The notes: generated from the sequence alone by a model not told the origin. Shown: positions 1-13,075, numbered from the stretch's first letter. The stretch: 64,000 bases of DNA from Paramagnetospirillum magnetotacticum MS-1 (GCF_000829825.1 NZ_JXSL01000023.1:62001-126000), one strand, 5' to 3'. Made by a program: numbers and translations.

Positions 1-1751
1 AGGTCAACGAACGCCGCACCCAGGAAGGCGGCACCGTCTCGCTATATACCGACATCACCGAAATCAAGGAGATGGAGGAAAAGCGGCGCGAACGCGAACT
101 GGCGGAAAAATCCGTCCTGCTGCAAGCCACCCTGGAAAGCCTGACCCAGGGCGTCGCGGTGTTCGATCGCAGCCTGAGGCTGGTGGCCTGGAACCAGCGC
201 TATATCGATCTGCATCGCTTCCCCGACGGGCTGGTGCACGAAGGCACCCATTATTCCGAAGTGTTGCGGATCAATGCCGAGCGGGGCGAATACGGCCCCG
301 GCGATCCGCTCGATTATGTGGCGGGCCGCATCGCGGCGGCCTTGACCAACCTTCCCCGCGCCTTCGAGCGGCAATTGTCCGACGGCCGCATCGTCGATGT
401 GGCCAGCAACCGCATGCCCGATGGCGGCTTCGTCAACACCTATAGCGAGATCACCGAACGCAAGCTGGCCGATATCAGGCTGCGCGATTCCGAACATCGC
501 CTGAAGATCGCCGCCCGTGAACTGCAACAGGCCAACGAATCCCTGGAACGCCGGGTTGATCAGCGCACGGCGGAACTGAGCGCCGCCAATCAGGCGCTGC
601 ATCTGGCCAAGATTTCCGCTGAACTGGCCAATGCCTCCAAGACCAAGTTCCTGGCCGCCGCCAGCCACGACCTGCATCAACCCCTCAACGCCGCGCGCCT
701 GTTCGTGGCCGCCCTGGCGGAACATGACGGCATGGACCGCAATAACCGCGATCTGGTGTCCAGCATCGACAACGCCCTGGAAGCCATCGACGGTCTGTTG
801 CGGGCTTTGTTCGATATTTCCAAACTGGACGCAGGCGTGATGACCGCCGATTTCGCCGATTTCGAAGTCGCCCCCCTGCTGGATCAGTTGCGCAAGGAAT
901 ACCTGCCCCAGGCCCGCGACAACGGCATTGATCTCAGGGTCATGCCCTGCCGGGCCGCCATTCGCAGCGATCCGCGCCTGCTGGCCCGGATTCTGCGCAA
1001 CTTCCTGTCCAATGCCCTGCGCTATACCGAGAAGGGCCGGATTCTGCTGGGCTGCAAGCGCAGCGGCAACCGCCTGCTCATCGGCGTCTGGGATTCCGGT
1101 ATCGGCGTGCCCGAGGAAAAGCTGGCCGAGATTTTCCAGGAATTCCAGCAGGTCGCACTGCCCGGCCGCCGCCGGGAAAAGGGCATGGGCCTGGGACTGG
1201 CCATCGTCGAGCGCATCTCGCGCCTGCTCGACCATCCCATCACGGTGCATTCGCGCCTGGGCGTGGGCTCCAGCTTCTCCATCAGCGTGCCGGTGGCCGA
1301 ACGCGCCACCATGGAAGCGCTGCCCAGCCAGGTGGCGACCATGGCCGCCGACCGCGATGCGCTGGGCGGCCTGTCCGTTCTGGCCATCGATGACGATCCC
1401 AGCGGGCTCGAGGCCATTACCGCCCTGCTCAGCGCCTGGAAATGCCGGGTCACCCCCATCCGGTCACGGGCGGACCTGCAGATCTGGCTGGCGGCGGATC
1501 AACCGGCACCGCAACTGGTGATCGCCGACTACCATCTGGGCGACGGCAGCAACGGCGTCATGCTGATCGGTGAGTTGCGGGTCCGCTTCGGCAACGGACT
1601 TCCCGCCTTCGTGGTCACCAGCGACCGGACCCCGGCCTTGCGGGCCAGTCTCAAGGAGCTGGGGCTGTCCATGCTGCCCAAGCCGGTCCAGCCCGCCCGT
1701 CTGCGGGCCCTGATTTCCCATCTGACTCGAGGCGCGAGAGGGCTTCAGTAA
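1..1751 (+). CDS. PAS hybrid sensor histidine kinase (5' end outside window)
   Basis: The reading frame is open to the left edge: codons from base 3 already encode the end of a PAS domain (SLYTDITE), so the gene begins upstream and the ATG at 72 is internal. Visible order: end of one PAS domain, coiled linker, a second PAS_7-like domain (VFDRSLRLVAWN, closing with a TYSEITER motif), a long coiled coil, a HisKA box with SHDLHQPLNAAR (phospho-acceptor His), a HATPase with N box (NFLSNALRYTE), DSGIGVP and GMGLGLAI, and a C-terminal receiver with acidic DDD and phospho-acceptor Asp in IADYHLGDG. The SHDLHQPL type of HisKA is typical of cytosolic hybrid kinases that feed LuxR-type regulators. It ends convergently with, and overlaps by a few bases, the regulator gene at 1745-2407, a plausible phosphorelay partner. 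The signal sensed is unknown. Confidence 0.9.
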   Translation, partial: VNERRTQEGGTVSLYTDITEIKEMEEKRRERELAEKSVLLQATLESLTQGVAVFDRSLRLVAWNQRYIDLHRFPDGLVHEGTHYSEVLRINAERGEYGPGDPLDYVAGRIAAALTNLPRAFERQLSDGRIVDVASNRMPDGGFVNTYSEITERKLADIRLRDSEHRLKIAARELQQANESLERRVDQRTAELSAANQALHLAKISAELANASKTKFLAAASHDLHQPLNAARLFVAALAEHDGMDRNNRDLVSSIDNALEAIDGLLRALFDISKLDAGVMTADFADFEVAPLLDQLRKEYLPQARDNGIDLRVMPCRAAIRSDPRLLARILRNFLSNALRYTEKGRILLGCKRSGNRLLIGVWDSGIGVPEEKLAEIFQEFQQVALPGRRREKGMGLGLAIVERISRLLDHPITVHSRLGVGSSFSISVPVAERATMEALPSQVATMAADRDALGGLSVLAIDDDPSGLEAITALLSAWKCRVTPIRSRADLQIWLAADQPAPQLVIADYHLGDGSNGVMLIGELRVRFGNGLPAFVVTSDRTPALRASLKELGLSMLPKPVQPARLRALISHLTRGARGLQ

Positions 1752-2407
1752 GCCCGCGCCGTGTTCTGGGCAGTCATCCGCGCGCCGCCCTCATCGTCTT
1801 CGATCCGCTTGGTCTTGATCACCGCCTGGGTGCGGGAATGAACCCGCAATTTGCGCAGCACCGAGGAGACGTGGACCTTCACCGTGGTATCGGAAACCTG
1901 CAATTCATAGGCGATCTGCTTATTGGAGCACCCCCGAACCAAGGCTTCCAGCACCATGCGCTCGCGCACGGTCAAGGTATCGACCCTTTCGCCGGATTCC
2001 GAGCGGCGGCGTCCCTTGGCATCCACCAGCGGCGGATAGGTGCTTCCGTCAAGGACCACGGCGATGGCCTGCAACATCTCTTCTCGGGTCAGGGATTTGG
2101 AAATGAAGCCAGCGGCGCCGCAGACCAGGGCGTGGAAGGCCACCGCCGCCGATTCCACCGATGAAAACAGAATCACCGGGACATCGGGCGCCGCGATGGA
2201 CAGGCGCACCAGTCCGGTCAGCCCATCGGAATCACTCAGCGCCTGATCCACCAGCATCAGGCGGACGCCATCACCGGCAGCCAGCACGTCGAGAACGTCG
2301 GCAACGCTGGCCGCCTCCAGGCACCTGGCGGAGGGCAGCGCCACCTCCATCAAGGTGCGCAGAACCTCGCGGAACAGCGGATGACGATCAGCGACCAGGA
2401 CCAGCAT
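1745..2407 (-). CDS. LuxR/NarL-family two-component response regulator
   Basis: About 220 residues. N-terminal receiver domain (MLVLVADRHPLFREVL) with probable phospho-acceptor Asp in LMLVDQALSDSDG, followed by a C-terminal LuxR-type HTH (LTVRERMVLEALVRG, SNKQIAYELQVSDTTVKVH). The frame is open further upstream to 2476, but the ATG at 2407 starts exactly where receiver domains start and is preceded by an AAGGTGGG Shine-Dalgarno-like sequence, so I chose it. The gene overlaps convergently the last bases of the hybrid kinase gene, which makes these two a likely cognate pair (inference). Target genes cannot be told from the sequence. Confidence 0.88.
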   Translation of the reverse strand: MLVLVADRHPLFREVLRTLMEVALPSARCLEAASVADVLDVLAAGDGVRLMLVDQALSDSDGLTGLVRLSIAAPDVPVILFSSVESAAVAFHALVCGAAGFISKSLTREEMLQAIAVVLDGSTYPPLVDAKGRRRSESGERVDTLTVRERMVLEALVRGCSNKQIAYELQVSDTTVKVHVSSVLRKLRVHSRTQAVIKTKRIEDDEGGARMTAQNTARAY

Positions 2408-2589
2408 CGACCCACCTTGTCTAAGGGTCATGGACGACGGCCCGGACCCGGCTTTCATGGCGGCGATTATCGGCAAGCCCGTCCGTCACGCCTATTGGCA
2501 ATTGGTCCATTGCCCAGGCCATCGCCGGGCGGGGGCTCGTGCCCATAAGTCGAATACTCCCGGCTTTAGGGCCATGCCATATTGGCCCC

Positions 2590-3324
2590 ATGACTGCGGA
2601 GGTCCACGAGTTGGGCATGGCGTGCACAGATCGCGGCGGCGTGATCCCCCCGGCCCTGCTCGGCCAGGCGGGCATAGCCCTGTCCGCCGCGCTTCATCTG
2701 GCCGCCGCCATGATTCTTCTCGATAAAGCGGTACCGGCACCGCCCGAGGAATTCCCGGCATCCATGGTCGTCGAGATCGCTTCCGAAGCGCCCCGCCCCC
2801 AGGAATCCCCTCATGCGGCGCCAAGGGCGGAGCCCGAGGCCCAGCCCCCTGCTCCCACGCCGAAACCTGCGGCGGCCAGGGTCCGAACCAAACCGGCCAC
2901 GCCGCCGCCCGCGGCCCCTGGCGGCCCAGCCGTCTCCGCCGCGCCTTTTCCCCAGGGCGAGACCGCCCCGGCCATGGAGGCCGCCGCGCCGCCGATCTCG
3001 GCCCCGCCCCCCAAGACGGCAGAGGCGTCTTCGATCAGTTACGGCGTCTATGCCGGGCGCCTGCACGACCTCATCGCCCGCCATCGCGTCTATCCGCCGC
3101 AATCCCTCCGGCGGCGGGAAGAGGGAGATGTGCGCCTGCGCATCCTGATGGGACAGGACGGGCGTCTGCTCGATATCGTCAATCTCGCGGTCGCCTCGGT
3201 TCATCTGACCCAGGCCGCCCGCCAGGCGGTGGAACAGGCGGCCCCGTTCGATCCTCCCCCCACATCCGGCGAAGGCACGCATCAAATCGCTTTCGACGTC
3301 ACCGTGATGTTCAGGCTCCGGTAA
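2590..3324 (+). CDS. TonB-family energy-transducing protein
   Basis: About 244 residues with TonB architecture: a single N-terminal membrane segment (ALSAALHLAAAMILL), a long Pro/Ala-rich periplasmic spacer (roughly residues 60-150), and a C-terminal TonB-like alpha/beta domain (YGVYAGRLHDLIARHRVYPP, then VRLRILMGQDGRL). Such proteins couple the proton-motive force, through ExbB/ExbD, to outer-membrane receptors. No exbBD or receptor gene lies nearby, so the partner is unknown. The start is uncertain: the frame is open from a GTG at 2539, and ATGs at 2590 and 2617 are alternatives; none has a strong ribosome-binding site. It is transcribed divergently from the LuxR regulator and converges with the kinase at 3311. 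Confidence 0.8.
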   Translation: MTAEVHELGMACTDRGGVIPPALLGQAGIALSAALHLAAAMILLDKAVPAPPEEFPASMVVEIASEAPRPQESPHAAPRAEPEAQPPAPTPKPAAARVRTKPATPPPAAPGGPAVSAAPFPQGETAPAMEAAAPPISAPPPKTAEASSISYGVYAGRLHDLIARHRVYPPQSLRRREEGDVRLRILMGQDGRLLDIVNLAVASVHLTQAARQAVEQAAPFDPPPTSGEGTHQIAFDVTVMFRLR

Positions 3325-4834
3325 CGCAGCCCTCGGCGTGGGGCAAATGAATGGTTACCGCCGTCCCGCCCCCCAATTCGCTGTCCACGACAATGGCGGC
3401 CTGATGCAGGTCGATGATGCGCTTGACGATATAGAGCCCGAGACCGGCACCCCGGACCCCGTTCACCAAGGTCGAGCGGAAGTATTTATGGAAAATAAGG
3501 TCCTTGTCGTCGGGCGATATGCCGACTCCATGATCCTGGACGCGGATGGATAGTCCCGTCCCCCTCCGATCCAGGCTGACGGTGACCGGCTTATCCGATG
3601 GCGAATATTTGATGGCGTTGTCCAAGAGATTGGAAACCGCAATCCGCAGCAGAGCGCCATCCGCCACAACAACGAGAGGCGCGTCACCGCCACAGAAAGA
3701 GATCCGGCCCGGCATGGCACTGGCGAAATCGCGGCACAGATCCCCGATCAGGGCCGCCATATCCGTCGGCTGGGCGTGCAGGATCATCTCACCCGCGTCA
3801 AGGCGCTCGTCGGTCAGACAAACGTCCAGTAGGGCGGTAAGCCGTCCCACCGCGCGGTGAATCTTGCCGACCTCCTCCCTGGAGTCTTGGCCAAGCTCTC
3901 CTTGCAGCGACAGCAATTGGCCCGATGCGCCGATAATGGCCAGGGGAAGTCGGAATTCGTGGGAAACCATGCCCAGAAAATTGCGAAGCTCGAGGCGCAT
4001 ACGATGCTCGCCCTCGGCAGCGGCCTCCGCCCGACGTTTGGCTTCGCTCAGGCAATGGTTGGCGGCTTCCAGGTCGCGGGTACGCTCGGAGACCCTCTGG
4101 TTCAGGTCGGCATTGGCTTGCCGCAGATCGGATTCCGCCTGGACCAATCTGCGGACTGCCCGTGACAGCCGATCGGCCATGGCGATGAATCCATCGTCCA
4201 GCCGGTCGATCTCATCCCCGTCCTTGCGGATGGGCCGGTCACCGTCGAGGGACGGCAGATTCATCTGGGGCGCAAGATTCTCCATGCGTCCCTCAAGCCG
4301 CACCAGACGCTCGGTCACCAGCTTGCGAAACAGCAGCAGCATGAAGCCCGCCACCAGGAAGGTCTTGATTGCGTTGCTCCCCACCTGGACCAGAGCGCGC
4401 TTCGCCACGCGAAGATAAATGGAATCCAGACTGGCCTGGACCGTCAGGGTTCCCAGCGGCCGACGGGAACCGTTGGCGTCATAATCTAACGCATAGACGC
4501 GTTCCACCGCTGGCGATGAAGGGGTTCCCAAACTCCAGAGGGAGTCTCGGGTCACGGTGACGATGGAGGCGGCCTCGATGTCGGGCAAATCGACCAGAGC
4601 CTTCAGCCCCAGTTGAATTTGCCGGTCATTGAACGTCCAGACACCGGCGGCGAAAGACGGCAACAAGACCCTGACCTCGTCCAGACGGCGCTCGAGATCC
4701 TCGACCTGCTGGCGATAGTCGGAAAACAGCTGTACCACGGTGATGATCAGCGTCGCGACCGAACTGAATAGGATGGTGAGAACCACCATCCTGACGCCCA
4801 CCCGCCGCTTCCCATGGACGCTAAACCAGGCCAA
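3311..4834 (-). CDS. membrane sensor histidine kinase
   Basis: 507 residues if the TTG at 4834 is used; an ATG at 4789 would remove 15 residues. Topology: N-terminal membrane segment (about residues 16-36), a periplasmic sensor loop of about 130 residues containing VWTFNDRQIQLGL, a second membrane segment (TFLVAGFMLLLF), a linker with coiled coil, HisKA with FLGMVSHEFRLPLAIIGASG (phospho-acceptor His), and HATPase with SNLLDNAIKYSP, VQDHGVGIS and GAGLGLYIVKR. No receiver domain is attached. The gene starts five bases after the stop of the solute-binding-protein gene at 4840, so the two are co-transcribed; the binding protein may present its ligand to this kinase (inference). Confidence 0.87.
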   Translation of the reverse strand: MAWFSVHGKRRVGVRMVVLTILFSSVATLIITVVQLFSDYRQQVEDLERRLDEVRVLLPSFAAGVWTFNDRQIQLGLKALVDLPDIEAASIVTVTRDSLWSLGTPSSPAVERVYALDYDANGSRRPLGTLTVQASLDSIYLRVAKRALVQVGSNAIKTFLVAGFMLLLFRKLVTERLVRLEGRMENLAPQMNLPSLDGDRPIRKDGDEIDRLDDGFIAMADRLSRAVRRLVQAESDLRQANADLNQRVSERTRDLEAANHCLSEAKRRAEAAAEGEHRMRLELRNFLGMVSHEFRLPLAIIGASGQLLSLQGELGQDSREEVGKIHRAVGRLTALLDVCLTDERLDAGEMILHAQPTDMAALIGDLCRDFASAMPGRISFCGGDAPLVVVADGALLRIAVSNLLDNAIKYSPSDKPVTVSLDRRGTGLSIRVQDHGVGISPDDKDLIFHKYFRSTLVNGVRGAGLGLYIVKRIIDLHQAAIVVDSELGGGTAVTIHLPHAEGCVTGA

Positions 4835-4839
4835 GGCGG

Positions 4840-5598
4840 CTAGTCCCCAGCCATCAGAGCCCGAATATTCATGGCCTTGACCAGCTTTTCCAGCCGAGCC
4901 ATGGTCGCCGCCGCATCGGGATAGGTCTTGGACAGGACCAGATAGACCGGTGTGCGGCCGATGACCCGCGAATCCAGAGTGGCGATGGGACGATAGGACA
5001 GGGAATCCCGCGCATTGGCCTCGTAGGACAGCAGGTATTCCGCCCGTCCGGCGGCCAGCATGCGAAAGGCGGAATCAAGGTTTTCCGCGACTTCGAGCTC
5101 CACCCGATTGGCCGGGTCCCGGAAATAGGAAATCATCCCGGCATAGGTATAGCCGTTGACGACGATCAGGCTGTGCCCGGCAAGGTCCTCCTTGCGCGCG
5201 ACCGGAGCGGTACCGCCCAGGAAATAGACCCTTGGCTCCTGAACGATGACCGGCTCCGAACTGACCAGGCAACACTCGTCCAGGAAGGGCATGCGCACCA
5301 GCATGGAAAAATTGAAACTTCCATCCTGCAAGCCCTTGACCAGCCTCGGGGCTGGGTAGGAGGCTCCCTTCCAGGGAATGCCCGCGGCGGCGAACAGCGA
5401 GCGCGAGACGCGGTACAGGGCGCCGTCCAGCCTGCCCTTGGCCGTGGTGTAGGCCATGGGCGGCGCATCATTGAAGGCGGCGACGATGACAGCCGGACCG
5501 ACCGAATCACTTGTTTCGGCTGCGGCGAATGCCCCGCGCGTCGTAACAGCCGCGAGAAACAAGAGGATCAGGACGGAGGAACGCAATCTGCCAACCAT
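4840..5598 (-). CDS. periplasmic solute-binding protein, family 3-like
   Basis: About 252 residues. The chosen ATG at 5598 yields a clean signal peptide (VLILLFLAAVTTRGAFA, Ala-x-Ala cleavage site); the frame is open to 5637, and an ATG at 5619 is possible. The mature protein resembles the SBP_bac_3/PhnD-like fold: an N-terminal strand with PPMAYTTAKGRLDGALY, then a hinge region LAGHSLIVVNGYTYAGM, typical of amino-acid-type binding proteins. No ABC permease or ATPase genes are adjacent. Instead it is followed after five bases by a histidine kinase, which suggests a sensory rather than transport role. The ligand cannot be predicted. Confidence 0.75.
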   Translation of the reverse strand: MVGRLRSSVLILLFLAAVTTRGAFAAAETSDSVGPAVIVAAFNDAPPMAYTTAKGRLDGALYRVSRSLFAAAGIPWKGASYPAPRLVKGLQDGSFNFSMLVRMPFLDECCLVSSEPVIVQEPRVYFLGGTAPVARKEDLAGHSLIVVNGYTYAGMISYFRDPANRVELEVAENLDSAFRMLAAGRAEYLLSYEANARDSLSYRPIATLDSRVIGRTPVYLVLSKTYPDAAATMARLEKLVKAMNIRALMAGD

Positions 5599-5707
5599 TC
5601 GGAAATGGGCACCGACCATAAGGCGGCCCGGCCTCAAGGATCATGGAAATATTATATGGCCGAACCCGTGTCTGTCGATGGCCGGTTCAGCCTCGCCACA
5701 GATGAGA

Positions 5708-5735
5708 ACGGCCGAGCAGTTTCCTGCCCGGCCGT
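5708..5735 (-). terminator. hairpin downstream of eno
   Basis: A near-perfect inverted repeat, ACGGCCG-a-GCAG / CTGC-c-CGGCCGT with a four-base loop, lies just after the enolase stop codon. The following minus-strand bases are only weakly T-rich, so termination is probable but not certain. Confidence 0.5.
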
Positions 5736-5757
5736 CGGCATTTCGGTCAGTGAAAGC

Positions 5758-7912
<2,155 letters not shown>

Positions 7913-7923
7913 GGAGCGGGCCT

Positions 7924-9642
<1,719 letters not shown>

Positions 9643-9981
9643 CTAGCGCGACAGCGGTGCGCTGGGAGCCGCAGGCTCGACCGGAGCCGCCGGAGCGGCG
9701 GGAACGGCCGTGGTCTCGTTCAGCTTGTCGAAGGGCGAGCCGCCGCCGGTCCGCGAATTGGCCAGCAGGGCCAGCCCTAGGCTGGTCACGAAGAACGCCG
9801 CCGCCACGATGCCGGTGGTCCGCGTCAGCAGATTGCCAGCCGCCCGGCCAGTCATCAGCCCGCCACCGCTGCCGCCGCCGATGCCCAGGGCCCCGCCCTC
9901 CGAGCGCTGAAGCAGGATCACGCCCACCAGCGTCACGGCGAGGATCAGGTGAATGACGAGGATGATCGGAAAGACGTCCAT
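9643..9981 (-). CDS. secG: protein translocase subunit SecG
   Basis: 112 residues. A small inner-membrane subunit of the SecYEG preprotein channel. It shows two membrane segments (residues about 3-22 and 50-70), the conserved cytosolic loop LLQRSEGGALGIGGG between them, and a Pro/Ala-rich C-terminal tail usual in alphaproteobacteria. It lies 93 bases upstream of pyrG on the same strand and downstream of tpiA, the standard alphaproteobacterial arrangement. Confidence 0.95.
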   Translation of the reverse strand: MDVFPIILVIHLILAVTLVGVILLQRSEGGALGIGGGSGGGLMTGRAAGNLLTRTTGIVAAAFFVTSLGLALLANSRTGGGSPFDKLNETTAVPAAPAAPVEPAAPSAPLSR

Positions 9982-10327
9982 GGATGAGCCACCGGATAAT
10001 TAGCCGCCCAGAACCAGGCCCCATACGGAACCGGCCAGAGGGCGCGAAGGATTTGTTGCAGGCGTTTTTAGCCCCGGAGAGGGAGGAAGGCTAGTGCAAA
10101 GTTCCTTCCCCGCACCTCTTATCCTCAGCTTTCGCACATACACCTGTCATCCCAGGAGGCTGACGATAGTGTTCCGTGCTGTTGACGCTTCGCCGTCCCA
10201 GCCAGCAGATTCACCACGAAGGCACGAAGGCATGAAGGAAAAAAGAAGGAGAATTCGATCTCTTCTTCATGCGCCTTCGCGCCTTCGTGGTTCAGCAGCG
10301 CAAGCCGTTTCCCACCAACCGGGATCT
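9982..10327. other. intergenic region between tpiA and secG
   Basis: A 346-base gap with no convincing gene. It must hold the secG promoter (minus strand). Its right half carries the palindromic repeat at 10211-10293. No other structure is seen. Confidence 0.6.
10211..10293. repeat. REP-like palindromic repeat
   Basis: Inverted repeat with arms 10213-10237 and 10265-10291 (ACCACGAAGGCACGAAGGC against its complement with a G substitution and a two-base insertion), enclosing an AG-rich loop. The left arm itself holds a short tandem ACGAAGGC. It looks like a dispersed palindromic unit placed right after the tpiA stop codon. It could also fold as a terminator of tpiA, although no T-run follows. 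Confidence 0.65.
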
Positions 10328-11083
10328 TCAGCAGCTCTCGGCGATGGCCCAGAAATCCGCCACCTTGAGCGCCGCGCCGCCGATCAGGCCGCCATCCACA
10401 TCGGGCAGGGCCAGCAATTCCTTGGCGTTGTCCGGCTTCATGGAACCGCCGTAGAGGATGCGCATCTTGCCCGCCTCGGCCGCGCCCACCAGCTTGACCA
10501 GTTCGGCGCGGATAGCGGCATGCACTTCCTGCGCCTGGGCGGGCGTGGCGACCCGGCCGGTGCCGATGGCCCAGACCGGCTCATAGGCGATAACCGTATT
10601 GGCGGCATTGGCGCCTTCGGGCAGGGAGCCGTTGAGCTGGGAGCGGTTGACCTCGATGGTCTGGCCCGCATCGCGCTGGGCCAGGGTCTCGCCGATACAG
10701 ACGATGGCCACCAGGCCCGCGCTCAGGGCGGCGGCGGCCTTGGCCTTGACCACATTGTCGGTCTCGGCGTGATCGGTGCGGCGCTCGGAATGGCCGACGA
10801 TGGCGTATTTGCAGCCCAGATCGGCCAGCATGGCGGGCGAGGTGTCGCCGGTATGAGCGCCCGAGGTCTTGGCGTGGCAATCCTGGCCACCCACCGCCAG
10901 CTTGGACCCGGCCAGGGCATCGGCGACGGGGGCGATCAGGGTAAAGGGCGGACAGACCAGCATGTCGCAATTGGGCGAGGCCGACGCCAGCTTGTCGGCC
11001 AGGCCCTTGGCCAGCGCCAGACCATCGGCCTTCAGCCCGTTCATCTTCCAGTTCCCGGCGATCAGCTTGCGTCGATTGGTCAT
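10328..11083 (-). CDS. tpiA: triosephosphate isomerase
   Basis: 251 residues from the ATG at 11083 (AAGGGGAGA upstream); a longer open frame to 11191 lacks homology. Interconverts dihydroxyacetone phosphate and glyceraldehyde-3-phosphate. Motifs: KLIAGNWKMNG (catalytic Asn and Lys), YAIVGHSERR (catalytic His), AYEPVWAIGTG (catalytic Glu, hinge of loop 6) and ILYGGSMKPDN (phosphate-binding). It is the first gene of the minus-strand glycolysis/secretion cluster, although 346 bases and a palindromic repeat separate it from secG. Confidence 0.98.
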   Translation of the reverse strand: MTNRRKLIAGNWKMNGLKADGLALAKGLADKLASASPNCDMLVCPPFTLIAPVADALAGSKLAVGGQDCHAKTSGAHTGDTSPAMLADLGCKYAIVGHSERRTDHAETDNVVKAKAAAALSAGLVAIVCIGETLAQRDAGQTIEVNRSQLNGSLPEGANAANTVIAYEPVWAIGTGRVATPAQAQEVHAAIRAELVKLVGAAEAGKMRILYGGSMKPDNAKELLALPDVDGGLIGGAALKVADFWAIAESC

Positions 11084-11150
11084 GGCGGACTCTCCCCTTG
11101 CCTCAAGCGAAATGACTGCGCGCCATATACCACCAGAAAGGCTGGGGCGG

Positions 11151-12263
11151 CTACCCGGCTTTTCCGAAGGAGCACCAGAAGCCCGGCGCACCCCGGTGCA
11201 GGTCGATATCGATCCGAATTTCGGTCAGGCCAGTCTCGGCCGCCAGGGCCCGAAGATAAGGGCGGCTATGGGCGAACTCGCCGGGCTCCATTTCGGCGAT
11301 CTCCATATCATCGCCCACCGGATCCACGGAGAATGCAAATACCCCGCCCGGCGACAACAGCCGCGCCACATTCGCGAACACTTTGCGCAGGTCAGGAAGA
11401 TAACAAAGGACGCCAGCCGACATCACCGCGTCGAAAGGCTCCTCCAAACCGGCCATGACCTCCACCAGATCGCCGCACAACAAGGAGGAATAGGCCCCCC
11501 GCGTCCGCGCCCTGGCAAGCATGTCGGGGGAAATGTCGATTCCCACCAGCCTGTCCGGCTTCTGGGGCAAGGCCTGACTCAGCAACCCGCTGCCGCACCC
11601 CAATTCGAGGACGGAGTCCGGCATGGCCTCGGGGCGCGCATCCTGCACAAGCCTTACCAGCCGCGCCGAGAAATAGTGATGCAGGGGATTGTCGTCATAG
11701 GATTGCGATAGGGCGGCGTACTCTCCGACGAAATCGCGCGCAACGGCCTCCGTCGACGCCCAAGCCCGGCCCAGTCGGCTATACATGCTGACCGCCTCTT
11801 CCCCCCGTCCCGAGCGGACCAAGGCGGATGCGCCGTTGTGCAAGGCAGGCCTGAAATGGGGATCGAGCGCCAAAGCCTTGCCCAGAATCTCCAAGGCCCG
11901 GTCGAAACGCTCCATCAAAAGGTTGGCATAGCCCCATTCGCCCAGAAACGCCAATTCATCGCCGATATGAGGCCAGACAACGGAACACACATGATCAATG
12001 TCGGGAAAGCGGCGCATCGCGCCCAGCACCTTGATCAGCCCCATCACGTTATCGGGCGTGCATTGCCGCTGCGCCACCTGATGGAGGAAAGGCAGCGCCG
12101 CCTCATGGTCCCCCGAATTGGCCAGGACGATCCCAAGGGCACGCATGACCTGAATGTCGTCCGGTATGAAAGCGTGCAACTGCCGCAGAAGCGAAAGGGC
12201 CGTCTCGTACTCTCCGCGCACCGCATGCATGGAGGCAATCCGCAACACCTCATCAGGTGTCAT
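11151..12263 (-). CDS. TPR-repeat protein with C-terminal SAM-dependent methyltransferase domain
   Basis: About 370 residues from the ATG at 12263; a GTG at 12278 is an alternative. The N-terminal half (about 1-170) is a stack of tetratricopeptide helices (for instance AMHAVRGEYETALSLLRQL and VRSGRGEEAVSMYSRLGRA). The C-terminal half is a class I methyltransferase: motif I VLELGCGSGLLS, post-I Asp in LVGIDISPDML, motif for the adenine in LCGDLVEV, then DAVMSAGVLCYLPDL and LLSPGGVFAFSV. Proteins of this layout are common in Magnetospirillum-like bacteria, but their substrates are unknown. The gene stops 67 bases from the tpiA start, same strand. Confidence 0.82.
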   Translation of the reverse strand: MTPDEVLRIASMHAVRGEYETALSLLRQLHAFIPDDIQVMRALGIVLANSGDHEAALPFLHQVAQRQCTPDNVMGLIKVLGAMRRFPDIDHVCSVVWPHIGDELAFLGEWGYANLLMERFDRALEILGKALALDPHFRPALHNGASALVRSGRGEEAVSMYSRLGRAWASTEAVARDFVGEYAALSQSYDDNPLHHYFSARLVRLVQDARPEAMPDSVLELGCGSGLLSQALPQKPDRLVGIDISPDMLARARTRGAYSSLLCGDLVEVMAGLEEPFDAVMSAGVLCYLPDLRKVFANVARLLSPGGVFAFSVDPVGDDMEIAEMEPGEFAHSRPYLRALAAETGLTEIRIDIDLHRGAPGFWCSFGKAG

Positions 12264-12461
12264 CTCAACCTTGCTCACCGCACCGCCCCATGGCCCCCAA
12301 AGTTGGGCGAAGTGTGGGCGCGGGCATCGCCGCACGCAAGAGCAATCTACAACGAATAGGACTCATGACCGGAGTTACAACGGGCCGGGCGGCGCGCTTG
12401 GCCTAGACCGGCCCCGCCGGATCCTGGTTCAAGGCCCGGATATGGATGCAATGGCGTCGGT

Positions 12462-12896
12462 TCAGCCCGATACGCACAAGCTCTGGGGATCGACGGAGAA
12501 TTGCTGTTGCAATTGTTCCATCAATATCCGGTCGACAACATCCACGTGACCGCGCCACCACTGCTCGATCATATGCGGCATATCCGCCGAGAGTTCGCCG
12601 GAAAGATCGCGGATCTCCATCAGCCGCTCCACACGGGTCAGGAATTGCTCGTGGGCCTGCCGATGGACCGAGGCTTCGGAATATGACGGGCAAAGATCCA
12701 TCAACGCCTCCTCGCGGGCGAAATGCCCTCGGGAATAATCGCTGAGGCGCCGCAGAATGCGGATCGCTTCGTCTCCGACCTCGGCCGCGGCAAAATAGCA
12801 CCGGAGACTGGAGAGCATCACAGCCATCTCGTCATGCTCGGCGGACAGTTCCGCCTCTACCCTGGCAATGGTCGCCCGCCACTGATTACGCCCCAT
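12462..12896 (-). CDS. bacteriohaemerythrin-like protein
   Basis: 144 residues forming a single haemerythrin domain with all di-iron ligands visible: His21 in AEHDEM, His58 and Glu62 in GHFAREE, His78 and His82 in HRQAHEQF, His117 and Asp122 in GHVDVVD. Family members bind O2 (sometimes NO) at a non-haem di-iron centre and are abundant in microaerophiles. The gene stands alone, between the methyltransferase and the sulfur operon. A second haemerythrin domain is fused to a chemoreceptor at 47937-50339. Function in O2 buffering or sensing is an inference from the family. Confidence 0.85.
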   Translation of the reverse strand: MGRNQWRATIARVEAELSAEHDEMAVMLSSLRCYFAAAEVGDEAIRILRRLSDYSRGHFAREEALMDLCPSYSEASVHRQAHEQFLTRVERLMEIRDLSGELSADMPHMIEQWWRGHVDVVDRILMEQLQQQFSVDPQSLCVSG

Positions 12897-13075
12897 TTCG
12901 CGGTCCCTCCGGCCATCCTAGCTTCGTCGGACAATACGTACTAAATATGACCAAAGTTTTTGCGATATGTGGCGGAACGGTAAATGCACGCTTCTTTCGG
13001 GCAGGCATCGTACCGAACAAAAAAGGACGGAGCCGTTTTCCGGCCCCGCCCCTTGCCATGTCGCCTGGATCGCTC

